DNA of 64,000 bases from Clostridium sp. UBA699 (GTDB lineage Bacteria > Bacillota > Clostridia > Clostridiales > Clostridiaceae): the NCBI GenBank assembly GCA_002298915.1, contig DBML01000029.1, forward strand, positions 86,583 to 150,582. The letters are read 5' to 3'. A program made the position numbers and the translations under genes. The notes beneath the pieces were generated by a model that was given only the letters and a program-made list of their open reading frames with translations, did not search any database and was not told the origin of the DNA. Numbering within the stretch: the first letter of the stretch is position 1; the number at the start of each line of letters is the position of its first letter. This document shows, in pieces, positions 47,096-55,951 of this stretch.

Positions 47096-48253
47096 TTACC
47101 TTATATAGTAGCCTGCGGGGTTTATAGTTTCACCGGTACCTGCAAGCCTGACCTCGAAGTGAAGGTGCGGTCCTGTTGACCCGCCAGTATTACCCGAATA
47201 GCACAGGAGCTGCCCGCCCTTGACCTGCTGCCCCTGCTTCACAGCGACAGAAGAGTTGTGAGCGTAAAGGGAGATTATGTTGCCGTGGTCGACCATAACA
47301 TAGTAGCCGTAGCCATCAGCATCATAGCCTGTGTACATTACTGTACCGCTCTTCAGCGAGTATATCGGTGTGCCGGACGGTGCCGCTATGTCGATCCCCT
47401 TGTGCAATTTTGAAACCCCTGTTATGGGATGGATCCTCCAGCCGTAGGGCGAGGTTACTGCGAAGCTTTTCCCTCCCGTTATCGAGCTGAGGCCCTCGCT
47501 GCTGCTTGAGCTGCTTCCCGTGTTCGAGCCGCTTCCCTGGGACTGAAGCTGCTGTATCCTCGCCTTTATGGCTGCAGCTTCCTTCTCTTCAGCTGCTATT
47601 AGCTTTTCATAATAGCTCTTGTCCTTTTCAAGCGATGCCATTAGCTTCTGCTTTTCGTCTGTCTTCTGTTTAAGCTCATTGTATTTCAAGCCGGCTTCAG
47701 CCTTCAGCGTCTGGATGGATTCCTTCTTGGTTGCAAGCTCTGCCCTCTTGGCCTCGATTTTTTCAGTTTCGGCCCTCATCTCGCTTAGGAGGTTTTTGTC
47801 GTACTCGATTATTGCCGTGATCCACTCGAGCCTGCCGACCATGTCGGAGAAGCTCGTCGAGCCCATCAGAACCTCCATGTAGGTCGCATTCCCTTCGGTG
47901 TAAAGCGCGACTACCCTTTCGCGGAAAAGGCTGTTCTGCTCCGCCAGCTTCTTCTCGGACTGCGCCAGTTCACTTGCGGCTGAGGCGATCTCCGAGTTGA
48001 CGGAATCAAGCTTGTCGTTTGTTGCTGCAAGCTTGTCAGCAAGCGCACCGGCTTCGGAATCAAGCGACTCCAGCTGCTGCTGCGTTGTCTTGGTGCTTTC
48101 GTTTATCCCGTCCAGCTTTTCTTTTTTGCTGTCTATTGAACTGTTGACATTTTCCAGCTGTTTCTGGCTATCTGTGACCGTTGCTCCGTGAACAACGGGT
48201 ACTGCTGCAAAAATCAGTGAAGCTGCGACAATCGCACTTATCGCCCTTTTCAT
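47096..48253 (-). CDS. EnvC-like murein hydrolase activator with M23 domain
   Basis: A 385-residue secreted protein: signal peptide (about 1-24), long coiled coil (about 28-245) and a C-terminal M23 LytM domain (about 265-383). The metal ligands look intact: HKGIDIAAPSG (H and D), then MVDHGN and GPHLHFEVR (HxH). Intact zinc ligands mean it may be an active endopeptidase rather than only an EnvC-like activator. It lies directly after ftsX, and such coiled-coil M23 or CHAP hydrolases are controlled by the FtsEX ATPase/transmembrane complex. The start follows GGAGGGATTCCAG. Confidence 0.9.
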   Translation of the reverse strand: MKRAISAIVAASLIFAAVPVVHGATVTDSQKQLENVNSSIDSKKEKLDGINESTKTTQQQLESLDSEAGALADKLAATNDKLDSVNSEIASAASELAQSEKKLAEQNSLFRERVVALYTEGNATYMEVLMGSTSFSDMVGRLEWITAIIEYDKNLLSEMRAETEKIEAKRAELATKKESIQTLKAEAGLKYNELKQKTDEKQKLMASLEKDKSYYEKLIAAEEKEAAAIKARIQQLQSQGSGSNTGSSSSSSEGLSSITGGKSFAVTSPYGWRIHPITGVSKLHKGIDIAAPSGTPIYSLKSGTVMYTGYDADGYGYYVMVDHGNIISLYAHNSSVAVKQGQQVKGGQLLCYSGNTGGSTGPHLHFEVRLAGTGETINPAGYYIR

Positions 48254-48277
48254 CTGGAATCCCTCCGATTTGACTTA

Positions 48278-49168
48278 CTAAACTGCCAGGAATTTTCTAA
48301 TGGAAATCATGCTGCCCAAAGCACCTATCAGAGCGCCCGAAAAGACGAACATCCCGAGTATATAGGTGTACACGTAGCTAACAGGCACAAGCTGCATCAT
48401 GAGCAGTCCGGTCGTGACCTTGGCGAAAACAACATTGTAGGCATAGAAAAGTATGCCGTCGGCTATGAGCGCTCCGATGACTCCAAGAACCATTCCTTCT
48501 ATGATGAAAGGCCACCTGATGAACCAGTCAGTCGCTCCGATGTATTTCATTATTCCGATCTCTCTTCTTCTTGAGTAAACTATGATCTTAATCGTGTTTC
48601 CTATGAGGAACAGCGACACGCCTATCAGTATGATGAATATTGCGCTGCCCACCCATTTTATAGTATTCGTGATCGACATGATCTTGTTGACGATCTCTCT
48701 TCCGTCCTTGACGCTCAGGATGTACGCTTTCCCTTTGACCGCTTCTACAACGGCGGTTATCGTGTTTGGATCGTTCACCTTGACGATGTACGAGCTAGGC
48801 ATCGGGTTGTCCTTCTCAAGGCCCTCCACCAGGCTCTTGTTCTGCTCGCCGAGCTGCTCCTTGAAGTTTGCAAGCGCCTGCTCCTTTGACTCGTAGGCTA
48901 CGCTGGTAACACCTGAAACCTTCTTGACCTGCGTCTCGAGCTCCTTCTTCTGCGCCGCTGTTATGTCATCCTTGAGGAATATCTTTACCTCTACCTTTGC
49001 TTCTACGTTGACGATCCCCTTGTTGACGTTCAGTATCGTTAGCATGAATATGCCGAGAATGAAGAGCGTCGCTGCGACCGTTGCTATGGAGGCCGAGCTT
49101 ACCGTCAGGTTCCTCTTCAAGCTTGTTGTCGCGTCCTTCATGAAGTATTTTACGCTGCTAATCCTCAT
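48278..49168 (-). CDS. ftsX: Cell-division ABC-like permease FtsX
   Basis: A 296-residue protein with four membrane helices (about 22-42, 170-190, 220-240, 265-285) and a large extracytoplasmic loop (about 45-165). The conserved IVYSRRREIGIMKYIGATDWFIRWPF segment, quoted in part as REIGIMKYIGATDWFIRWPF, is the FtsX coupling loop. FtsX relays ATP hydrolysis by FtsE to an outside peptidoglycan hydrolase. It overlaps ftsE by 11 bp, and the probable hydrolase partner is encoded 24 bp downstream. Confidence 0.94.
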   Translation of the reverse strand: MRISSVKYFMKDATTSLKRNLTVSSASIATVAATLFILGIFMLTILNVNKGIVNVEAKVEVKIFLKDDITAAQKKELETQVKKVSGVTSVAYESKEQALANFKEQLGEQNKSLVEGLEKDNPMPSSYIVKVNDPNTITAVVEAVKGKAYILSVKDGREIVNKIMSITNTIKWVGSAIFIILIGVSLFLIGNTIKIIVYSRRREIGIMKYIGATDWFIRWPFIIEGMVLGVIGALIADGILFYAYNVVFAKVTTGLLMMQLVPVSYVYTYILGMFVFSGALIGALGSMISIRKFLAV

Positions 49169-49844
49169 ATCCGTATGCCCCCTTCTTCTCGTCCCTTACT
49201 ATCGTACCCTTCTCAATCGCGATAACCCTTTTTCTCATGACGTCGACGATTTCCTTCGCATGGGTGGCCATGAGGATTGTGGTTCCTGCGTGGTTGATAT
49301 CGTTGAGCGTGCCCATTATCTCCATTGCCGTTTCCGGGTCGAGGTTTCCTGTAGGCTCATCCGCAATCAGGATGGAAGGGTTGTTGACGATAGCTCTAGC
49401 CAGCGAAACCCTCTGCTGCTCTCCGCCGGACAGCTCGTGTGGGAACGCCTTGAATTTGTTCGAAAGCCCCACAAGCGAAAGGACGACAGGAACCTTCTTC
49501 CTTATCTCCCTGTGTGGCGCCTCTATGACCCTCATTGCGAACGCAACGTTCTCGTATACGTTCAGGGTAGGGATCAGCCTGTAGTCCTGGAAAACAACCC
49601 CCAGCTTCCTCCTGTAGTATGGTATCTGCTTGTGCTTGAGCGTCGTTATGTCCTGCCCGGCAACTATGATCTTGCCGCTGCTAGGCTCTATCTCCTTGAG
49701 CATCATCTTTATTATCGTTGACTTTCCCGCTCCGCTGGGACCGACGAGGAAGACGAACTCCCCTCTTTCGATCTTGAGGTTTATGTCTGAAAGTGCATTT
49801 ATATTATTGTTGTATACCTTATTCACTGAAATAAACTCGATCAT
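49158..49844 (-). CDS. ftsE: Cell-division ATP-binding protein FtsE
   Basis: A 228-residue ABC ATPase: Walker A GPSGAGKSTIIKMM (about residues 36-49), Q-loop VVFQDYRLIPTLNVYENV (about 83-100), signature ELSGGEQQRVSLARAI (about 140-155), Walker B ILIADEPTGNLDP (about 161-173). It drives FtsX at the cytoplasmic face of the septum. The start follows AAGGAGAGATAAG, and a TATAAT box stands about 55 bases upstream. First gene of the ftsE-ftsX-M23 unit. Confidence 0.95.
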   Translation of the reverse strand: MIEFISVNKVYNNNINALSDINLKIERGEFVFLVGPSGAGKSTIIKMMLKEIEPSSGKIIVAGQDITTLKHKQIPYYRRKLGVVFQDYRLIPTLNVYENVAFAMRVIEAPHREIRKKVPVVLSLVGLSNKFKAFPHELSGGEQQRVSLARAIVNNPSILIADEPTGNLDPETAMEIMGTLNDINHAGTTILMATHAKEIVDVMRKRVIAIEKGTIVRDEKKGAYGYED

Positions 49845-49977
49845 CTTATCTCTCCTTGTTACAAATTTTACAGCAATTACCCAAATCGCTACTTAACATT
49901 ATAGCACATTGTACATTCAATAAAAAATTAATTTTTGTTGAACAGGCTCCTGCAGCACCGAGAGAGCAGAAAAAAAT

Positions 49978-50011
49978 GAGGCCTCCTGTAACTTTATGTT
50001 ACGGAGGCCTC
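49978..50011 (-). terminator. Terminator after the transketolase pair
   Basis: Stem GAGGCCTCC/GGAGGCCTC extended by GTAAC/GTTAC, followed on the minus strand by ATTTTTTTCTG. Very strong intrinsic terminator. Confidence 0.92.
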
Positions 50012-50021
50012 TCCAAACCTT

Positions 50022-50963
50022 CTATTTAAGGTTCATTCCCTTTTCAACCGCTTTGACTATGTCTTCTGCTGTTAGGCAGTAAGCCTTTAGAAGCTCTGAC
50101 GGTTTTCCGCTTTCGCCGAAGGTGTCCTTGATTCCGACCCTGATCACAGGAACAGGATGTCTTTCAGAAACAACCTCGCAGACCGCCGAGCCCAGCCCGC
50201 CAATAACGCTGTGCTCCTCTGCAGTGACTATGAGCCCTGTCTGCCTCGCAGCGTTGACGAGTATTTCAGCGTCGATAGGTTTTATGGTGTGGATGTTGAT
50301 CACCCTTACCTTTATACCCTTCTCCACGAGGAGGTTGTATGCTTCAAGCGCTGCATCCACCATTATGCCTGTGGCTACTATTGTTGCATCCTTACCCTCC
50401 CTCAGGGTTACGCCTTTACCTATCTCGAATTTGTATTCTGGATTGTCATTTATCACAGGAACAGCCGATCTTCCCAGCCTCACAAAGCAAGGTCCCTTCA
50501 TGGCTGCGACAGCCCTTATGGCTGCATCGGTCTCAACCGCATCACTAGGGCAGATGACTGTCATGTTAGGTATGCTCCTCATCAGGGAGATGTCCTCCAC
50601 GGACTGGTGGGACGCACCGTCCTCTCCGACAGTTATTCCTGCATGAGTGGCACAGATCTTGACGTTGAGCTTAGGGTAGCAGATGGAATTCCTTATCTGC
50701 TCGAAGGCCCTGCCTGCTGCGAATATCGCGAAAGTGCTCGCGAAGACAACCTTTTCGCAGGTTGATATTCCGGCTGCAACCGCCATCATGTTTCCTTCAG
50801 CTATCCCCATGTTTATGAACCTTTCTGGGGCCACCTTCTTGAAGTCAGCAGTCTTGGTAGACTTTGAAAGGTCGGCATCCATGACGATCACGTTTTTGTT
50901 TTCCATTCCCAGCTGGGCCAGTGTCTTTCCGTAAGCTTCTCTTGTAGCTATTTTCTCTGCCAT
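50022..50963 (-). CDS. Transketolase, C-terminal subunit
   Basis: A 313-residue half-transketolase containing the pyrimidine-binding and C-terminal domains (DADLSKSTKTADF, MGIAEGNMMAVAAGIS, ATHAGITVGEDGASHQS about residues 110-125, EEHSVIGGLGSAV). Together with the N-terminal subunit it forms the active two-subunit enzyme of the non-oxidative pentose phosphate pathway, a split form common in Clostridia and archaea. Its ATG overlaps the stop of the partner gene (TAATG), ensuring equal expression. DXP-synthase-like enzymes are the main alternative in this superfamily, but the split layout favours transketolase. Confidence 0.9.
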   Translation of the reverse strand: MAEKIATREAYGKTLAQLGMENKNVIVMDADLSKSTKTADFKKVAPERFINMGIAEGNMMAVAAGISTCEKVVFASTFAIFAAGRAFEQIRNSICYPKLNVKICATHAGITVGEDGASHQSVEDISLMRSIPNMTVICPSDAVETDAAIRAVAAMKGPCFVRLGRSAVPVINDNPEYKFEIGKGVTLREGKDATIVATGIMVDAALEAYNLLVEKGIKVRVINIHTIKPIDAEILVNAARQTGLIVTAEEHSVIGGLGSAVCEVVSERHPVPVIRVGIKDTFGESGKPSELLKAYCLTAEDIVKAVEKGMNLK

Positions 50964-51787
50964 TATATCTCACCTCCAATTTCCTTCAAAGCAATTGCAC
51001 ACTGCTCTTTGTTTGGAGCTGATCCATGCCATGAACATTCGTTTTCCATAAACGATACGCACTTGCCTTTTGTAGTTTTGCATACGATAGCGGTTGGTTT
51101 CCCTTCGCACTTCTCAGCTTCGTCAAGGGCGCTGAGCAACTCCTCGAAGCTGTGCCCGTCCACCTCGATGACATTCCAGTTGAACGCCCTGAATTTGTCA
51201 GGTATCGAGTCTACGTTCATAACCTCTGTGTAGAAGCCGTCTATCTGAAGGCCGTTGTTGTCTATCAGCGCCACGAGATTGTCAAGCTTGTAGTGGGCTG
51301 CCGACATTGAAGCTTCCCAAACTTCGCCTTCCTCGAGCTCCCCGTCTCCAAGCAGGGCATATACCCTGTAGCTCTTGCAGTCGAGTTTTCCTGCTATGGC
51401 CATGCCCACAGCTGCAGAGATGCCCTGTCCCAGTGATCCGGTGGACATGTCCACACCTGGAACCAGGCTCATGCTCGGATGTCCCTGGAGTATTGAACCC
51501 AGCTTCCTGAGCGTCTTCAGCTCAGCTGGATCGAAATAGCCTCTTCTTGCAAGGGTGCTGTACAGAACAGGTGCCGCATGCCCCTTTGACAGGACGAACC
51601 TGTCCCTGTCCAAGTCCCTGTGCTTCGAAGGATCTATGTTCATCTTGTTGAAATATAACGCTGTAAGTATTTCAACGGCTGACAGAGATCCGCCCGGATG
51701 TCCTGACCCTGCTTCGGTCAGCATCTCGATGATGTCTCTTCTTATCTGGACAGCCATCGCCTTAAGCTCTTCAATATTCTTTTTCAC
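50963..51787 (-). CDS. Transketolase, N-terminal subunit
   Basis: A 274-residue half-transketolase that binds the diphosphate of thiamine. Start taken as GTG (VKKNIEELKA) because GGAGG lies seven bases upstream. Motifs: GSGHPGGSLSAVEIL (about residues 27-41), LSKGHAAPVLYSTLA (about 65), the thiamine diphosphate motif GDGELEEGEVWEASM (about 145) through LIDNNGLQIDG. The C-terminal subunit is encoded immediately downstream with overlapping stop/start codons. Confidence 0.92.
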   Translation of the reverse strand: MKKNIEELKAMAVQIRRDIIEMLTEAGSGHPGGSLSAVEILTALYFNKMNIDPSKHRDLDRDRFVLSKGHAAPVLYSTLARRGYFDPAELKTLRKLGSILQGHPSMSLVPGVDMSTGSLGQGISAAVGMAIAGKLDCKSYRVYALLGDGELEEGEVWEASMSAAHYKLDNLVALIDNNGLQIDGFYTEVMNVDSIPDKFRAFNWNVIEVDGHSFEELLSALDEAEKCEGKPTAIVCKTTKGKCVSFMENECSWHGSAPNKEQCAIALKEIGGEI

Positions 51788-51885
51788 AATTATACCTCCC
51801 ATTAGTAGCGCATTTACAACTATTATTCTACCACAAAATTAAATATTTCATAGATGTATTTTAGACGTTCGGGCAAAAGAAAACA

Positions 51886-51909
51886 GCAGCAAAAACTCAA
51901 TTTTGCTGC
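51886..51909 (-). terminator. Terminator after mazF
   Basis: Stem GCAGCAAAA/TTTTGCTGC with a 6-base loop, followed on the minus strand by TGTTTTCTTTTG. Confidence 0.8.
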
Positions 51910-51922
51910 AGGTTTACGACAA

Positions 51923-52270
51923 TCACAGACCCATGCTGATGATGAGCGCCTCGTGGACCTTCTTCATGTCCTCTTCAGTCATGTGCCCGATTTTTTCCCT
52001 CAACCTTTTCTTGTCTATCGTCCTGACCTGTTCCAACAGGACGACGGAATCCTTGTTTAGCCCGTAAACCTCCGAAGAAATCTCAACGTGGGTGGGCAGC
52101 TTCGCCTTATTGATCTGGGATGTGATCGCTGCCACGATTACCGTGGGGCTGTACCTGTTGCCAAGGTCGTTCTGGATAATGACAACCGGCCTTATCCCTC
52201 CCTGCTCAGAACCTATGACAGGGCTTAAATCAGCATAAAATATGTCTCCTCTTTTCACTACCGTCGTCAT
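51923..52270 (-). CDS. mazF: MazF/EndoA (NdoA) mRNA interferase toxin
   Basis: A 115-residue toxin closely resembling B. subtilis Ndo[21 protein letters not shown] (about residues 5-24), RPVVIIQND (about 27-35), the catalytic Thr/Ser region and the C-terminal [19 protein letters not shown]. It cleaves single-stranded RNA at short specific sites; NdoA recognises UACAU, and this homologue's site is unknown. Start taken at MTTVVKRGD, which matches the family N-terminus. It overlaps the antitoxin gene by 41 bp, a longer overlap than usual. It is followed by a strong terminator. Confidence 0.94.
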   Translation of the reverse strand: MTTVVKRGDIFYADLSPVIGSEQGGIRPVVIIQNDLGNRYSPTVIVAAITSQINKAKLPTHVEISSEVYGLNKDSVVLLEQVRTIDKKRLREKIGHMTEEDMKKVHEALIISMGL

Positions 52271-52520
52271 CCCTATTCTCACTCTCCGAAAGTTTCGTTT
52301 CGTATTCATTCAACGCTGAAAGCTCGCCTGCACAACACATCTCCGAAATTTCGATATTTAATTCAGCCATCTCGAGGTATCCGTTCTTCATCTCCTCGTA
52401 GACAATCATGGCTTCTTTCATAAACTCGCATTTAGCTTCGGAACCATTCTTTATTGCCATGTCCAGCTCGTCGCACAGCGTCCCTGAGAGGCTTGCTATC
52501 AATCTCTTCGATTTCATCAT
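52230..52520 (-). CDS. EndoAI-like (RHH/MazE-type) antitoxin
   Basis: A 96-residue protein with a ribbon-helix-helix N-terminus ([19 protein letters not shown], about residues 4-22), an acidic helix and a C-terminal tail ([19 protein letters not shown]) that should bind and cover the MazF active site, as NdoAI does. The tail beyond this point overlaps the toxin start in another frame. The start follows GGAGGTATTGACTAAATT; a second ATG adjoins the first. Controlled by the promoter at 52580-52609. Confidence 0.85.
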   Translation of the reverse strand: MMKSKRLIASLSGTLCDELDMAIKNGSEAKCEFMKEAMIVYEEMKNGYLEMAELNIEISEMCCAGELSALNEYETKLSESENRDDDGSEKRRHILC

Positions 52521-52579
52521 AATTTAGTCAATACCTCCAATCGCAAAGACAAAAAATAATAAAAGATAATATCCCTTTT

Positions 52580-52609
52580 ATTATACCCCCTGCTTTCGGA
52601 TTATGTCAA
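52580..52609 (-). promoter_or_regulatory. Sigma-A promoter of the mazE-mazF operon
   Basis: On the minus strand: TTGACA (52604-52609), an 18-base gap, TATAAT (52580-52585). The AT-rich hairpin AATAAAAG/CTTTTATT just downstream lies in the leader and could also end nnrD transcription. Confidence 0.8.
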
Positions 52610-52652
52610 AGAAATTAATATTGTAAATTATCTGTAACCAAACCTTAAACCC

Positions 52653-54170
52653 TTACTCCGCCGCGTTCCTGCCCTCTGATATTTCTTTCAGTGCATACGG
52701 TATCTCTTCGATCACCTGAGACGCGTTTACGCAAAAGAGCTGCTCAGACAGAACGTCGCCCGCATAGCCGTGGATGTAGGCTCCAAGGCAAGCCGCTTCA
52801 AGCGGATCATACCCCTGACCTGCCAGAGAAGCCACGATTCCAGTGAGGCAATCGCCCATCCCACCTGACGCCATGGCGCTGCTGCCGGTGGAGTTGTAGA
52901 ATATCTTATCGCCGTCGGTTATGACCGTGCTGTAACCCTTGAGCAGGACAGTCACGCCATGCTTAGCTGCGAACTCTGCTGCAGCCTGGCTCCTGTTCTC
53001 CTCAACGTACGCTGTATCGTATCCCGAAATCCTTGCCATCTCTCCCGGATGGGGCGTTACGATGACCTCACACCGCCTTGAAGCAAGGAGTTCGGTCCTG
53101 CCTTCAAGCACGTTGAGCCCGTCTGCGTCTATCACCACCGGGCAGCTTGCGTTTCGGAGGACCTTCCTCAGAAGCTCTCTTGTCTGCTCGCTGTTGCCCA
53201 GTCCCGGGCCTATCGCGATTGCGTCGCTATTCACTATATGCTTCATCAGCAAATCCTCGTCCTCGAAGGCCGCCGTCATGGCTTCGGTCAGCCTCTGCGC
53301 AAGCACGTCCCTGATCTTCTGCTGGCAGGCAAGAGTGACAAGCCCAGAGCCGCATCTGACCGCTGACGTTGCGCATATGTAGGCTGCCCCGGCGTAGCCT
53401 TCGGTGCCTGAGATCACGAGCACTCTTCCGAAATCGCCCTTGTGCGAATGCGGACTCCTCTTCTTCAGCCTATTCCTCGCCATCTCTTCATCGAAGATGT
53501 ACTCGCCCTCATGATGCATGAGCAAGGCCTTTTCCGGGATTCCTATCCTCACGGTCGCAACATCGCCGGTGTACTCCCTCGCCTTGTAGTATAGGAAGCC
53601 CTTCTTGAAAAGCTCGAAGGTAACAGTTGCATCAGCCCTGATGCAGTTCCCCGCTGCCCTCCCGGTGTCGCTGTCGAGGCCCGAGGGCACGTCTATGGCG
53701 GCGACGTAGATTGGATGCGCGTTGACCGCATCGATGACGCTGCTGTAGATCCCTTCAACGGCCCTTGTGAGCCCCGTGCCGAAGATGGCGTCAACTGCAA
53801 CGGAGCACCTGTCCAGCGCGCTGCAGAGCTCATCAATGTCGCTTTCGGACCCGATTTCCTTCACCTCAACCCCTGTGCCTTTGGCAGCCATGTAGTTTAT
53901 CCTGCAGTCGCTGCTCATGCCCTGGTCGCCTCCGACCAGGAAAACTTCCACCCTTTTGCCCATGACAAAGAGCTGCCTTGCCAGGGCAAAGCCGTCTCCG
54001 CCGTTGTTCCCCTTTGAGCAGACGATGCAGAAGTCGTCCTCGAACCTCTCCAGCAGGAAGCTTAGCACTTCCCTGGACGCATTCTCCATGAGCACTATAC
54101 CCGGTATCCCTATCTCGTTGATTGCGCAGCTGTCAATCCTCCTCATCACAGAAGCAGTTCCTACCCTCAT
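52653..54170 (-). CDS. nnrD: Bifunctional NAD(P)HX epimerase/dehydratase
   Basis: A 505-residue fusion. The N-terminal epimerase half (NnrE/YjeF-N, about residues 1-215: VCSKGNNGGDGFALAR and DAIFGTGLTR) interconverts R- and S-NADHX. The C-terminal ADP-dependent dehydratase half (NnrD/CARKD, about 230-500: HKGDFGRVLVISGTEGYAGA, GPGLGNSEQTR, VTPHPGEMARI, GSSAMASGGMGDCLTG) restores NAD(P)H from its hydrated form. ATG shares a base with the acpS stop (TGATG), so the genes are coupled; a GTG one codon earlier is possible. Metabolite-repair housekeeping role. Confidence 0.94.
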   Translation of the reverse strand: MRVGTASVMRRIDSCAINEIGIPGIVLMENASREVLSFLLERFEDDFCIVCSKGNNGGDGFALARQLFVMGKRVEVFLVGGDQGMSSDCRINYMAAKGTGVEVKEIGSESDIDELCSALDRCSVAVDAIFGTGLTRAVEGIYSSVIDAVNAHPIYVAAIDVPSGLDSDTGRAAGNCIRADATVTFELFKKGFLYYKAREYTGDVATVRIGIPEKALLMHHEGEYIFDEEMARNRLKKRSPHSHKGDFGRVLVISGTEGYAGAAYICATSAVRCGSGLVTLACQQKIRDVLAQRLTEAMTAAFEDEDLLMKHIVNSDAIAIGPGLGNSEQTRELLRKVLRNASCPVVIDADGLNVLEGRTELLASRRCEVIVTPHPGEMARISGYDTAYVEENRSQAAAEFAAKHGVTVLLKGYSTVITDGDKIFYNSTGSSAMASGGMGDCLTGIVASLAGQGYDPLEAACLGAYIHGYAGDVLSEQLFCVNASQVIEEIPYALKEISEGRNAAE

Positions 54171-54544
54171 CACAACACCTCCAAAACGGCGAAAGCCACT
54201 GCGCAGTCCCTTCCATGGGTTATGCTTATATGCATCCTGTAATCGCCGAACCCGCGCGCAACCCTGTCCGCCTTCTCTTTCAATACAACTTCAGGCTTTC
54301 CCGATGAAGACCTTGCGATCTCGATGTCGGTGAACCCGAAACCCACAAAGCCAGTGCCGAGAGCCTTTGAAACGGCCTCCTTCGCCGCGAACCTGCCCGC
54401 AACGTATTCCGGCCTCAAGTTCCTTGAGCGGAGGTACTCCTGCTCTCCGGCGCTGAACACCTTGTCCAGGAACCTCCCGCTTTTCCCCATCGCTTTCTCT
54501 ATCCTTCCAATCTCGACTATGTCGGTCCCGATGCCTGCTATCAA
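54170..54544 (-). CDS. acpS: Holo-[acyl-carrier-protein] synthase
   Basis: A 124-residue enzyme that attaches 4'-phosphopantetheine from CoA to acyl carrier protein. Start chosen as TTG giving MIAGIGTDIVEIGRI, the family's standard N-terminus, with AAGAGGTG six bases upstream; a GTG three codons earlier overlaps that ribosome site. Catalytic residues: Asp of GTDIVEI, Glu in RFAAKEAVSKALG (about residues 51-63), and HISITHGRDCAVAFA at the C-terminus. In B. subtilis acpS also stands next to the alr-ndoAI-ndoA genes; here nnrD lies between acpS and mazEF, and alr is absent. Confidence 0.95.
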   Translation of the reverse strand: MIAGIGTDIVEIGRIEKAMGKSGRFLDKVFSAGEQEYLRSRNLRPEYVAGRFAAKEAVSKALGTGFVGFGFTDIEIARSSSGKPEVVLKEKADRVARGFGDYRMHISITHGRDCAVAFAVLEVL

Positions 54545-54634
54545 CGTAATCACCTCTTACAAAATATTAACATAATTATATCATACGGCAGCACTGGAAA
54601 AAATTAATTTAATTTCATTCATCTGGCATGAATG

Positions 54635-54663
54635 TTGATAATAAATCTAGCTAATAATATAAT
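54635..54663 (+). promoter_or_regulatory. Sigma-A promoter of the FAD oxidoreductase gene
   Basis: TTGATA (54635-54640), exactly 17 bases, TATAAT (54658-54663). The transcript would start about 40 bases before the start codon. Confidence 0.85.
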
Positions 54664-54709
54664 TAGTATAATAATGTAGTAGAAATATAATATTTTGGAG
54701 GTATTAAAA

Positions 54710-55897
54710 ATGAATTACGGCGACAATGTGTATGTAATCATAGGAAATGGCCCAGCCGGATATTATGCTGCCGACGCTATCAGGAAGCATGACGAGGACT
54801 CGTCTGTCCTGATGATATCTGAGGACAAGCAGCTAACCTACTTCAGGCCTCAGCTTTCCAAGTTCATTGGCTTCCCTATAGATGAATCTAAGTTCCTCCT
54901 CTCACCTCAAAGCTGGTATGAGGAGAAGAAGATAAGTGTTGTTCTCAATACAACCGTCAAGAAGATCAACACTGCGCAGAAGCTGTTGCTTCTGGGAGAC
55001 GGGGCGATAGTAAGATACAGCAGATTGATCCTGGCAAACGGCAGCCGAGCTTTCGTGCCTCCTGTTCCGGGAAATGACAAGGAAAACGTGTTTTCCCTCA
55101 AGTCAGTGGCCGACGCAGAGTCCATAAAGAGGCAGATCCCACTAAGCAAGAGCGCGGTGGTTGTCGGCGGAGGTCTTCTCGGACTTGAAGCTGCCTGGTC
55201 CCTGATGAACGCCGGCCTGGAGGTTACCGTGCTAGACCGCTCCAGCGGGCTCCTTTCAAAGCAGCTCGACGAGGAAGGCGCTAAGATATTCAGCGGCCTT
55301 GTCGACAGCAGCGGTATAAAGGTCATCCTGAACGCCAACACCGAGGAGATACTGGGAGACAATAAAGCAGCCGGCGTAAGGCTGGCAGGCGGACAGGTTG
55401 TGGCTGCAGATCTCGTGCTCTTCTCAAGCGGCGTCAGGCCGAACAAGGAGCTTGCCGAGCTCAGCGGGATCGCCTCAGACAAGGGTGTCATAGTTGACGA
55501 CATGATGAAGACAAGCGAAGCGGATGTTTTCGCCTGCGGAGACGTAGCCGAGTTCAACGGCAAGGTCTACGGGAACTGGCCTGCAGCCATGGGTATGGGA
55601 AAGGTCGCAGGTTCGAACGCCTGCGGAGTCGAAGCCCACTTCAAGGAGTTCGTCCCTTCCTTCAGCTTTGATGCAATGAACATAAAGCTGTTCTCCTGCG
55701 GCTCCTTCACAGAGGATAACAGGAGCGCCTCCAGCAGGAACCCGGAAACCGGAAGCTATATGAAGTTCTATTTCGACGACTCGAAGATAGTCGGAGGATT
55801 CCTCATAGGCGACACAAAGCGTGCGCCTGAGCTGCTCAATTCCGTTAAGGCAGGCCTCAGCTACGAGGATGTAGCGAGGAAGTTCGGCCTGAAGTAA
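54710..55897 (+). CDS. NADH:rubredoxin reductase-like FAD oxidoreductase
   Basis: A 395-residue flavoprotein. Start set at MNYGDNVYVI, which follows GGAGGTATTAAAA. FAD motif GNGPAGYYAADAI (about residues 12-24), NAD motif VVVGGGLLGLEAAWSL (about 147-162), and the second FAD contact VFACGDVAEFNG (about 269-280). The architecture matches the NROR/NirB-like pyridine nucleotide-disulfide family that reduces rubredoxin, nitrite reductase subunits or oxygen. No rubredoxin gene adjoins it, so the electron acceptor is inferred only. It runs opposite to all surrounding genes and has its own promoter and terminator. Confidence 0.88.
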   Translation: MNYGDNVYVIIGNGPAGYYAADAIRKHDEDSSVLMISEDKQLTYFRPQLSKFIGFPIDESKFLLSPQSWYEEKKISVVLNTTVKKINTAQKLLLLGDGAIVRYSRLILANGSRAFVPPVPGNDKENVFSLKSVADAESIKRQIPLSKSAVVVGGGLLGLEAAWSLMNAGLEVTVLDRSSGLLSKQLDEEGAKIFSGLVDSSGIKVILNANTEEILGDNKAAGVRLAGGQVVAADLVLFSSGVRPNKELAELSGIASDKGVIVDDMMKTSEADVFACGDVAEFNGKVYGNWPAAMGMGKVAGSNACGVEAHFKEFVPSFSFDAMNIKLFSCGSFTEDNRSASSRNPETGSYMKFYFDDSKIVGGFLIGDTKRAPELLNSVKAGLSYEDVARKFGLK

Positions 55898-55917
55898 TAT
55901 CGAATCCAGGCACAATA

Positions 55918-55951
55918 AAAGCAGGTCCGGCATTTAAGCCCGACCTGCTTT
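55918..55951. terminator. Bidirectional terminator between converging genes
   Basis: Stem AAAGCAGGTC/GACCTGCTTT with a second small stem in the loop, T-rich on the plus side and A-rich (AATAAAA) on the other. It can end both the plus-strand oxidoreductase and the minus-strand yihY gene. Confidence 0.85.
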
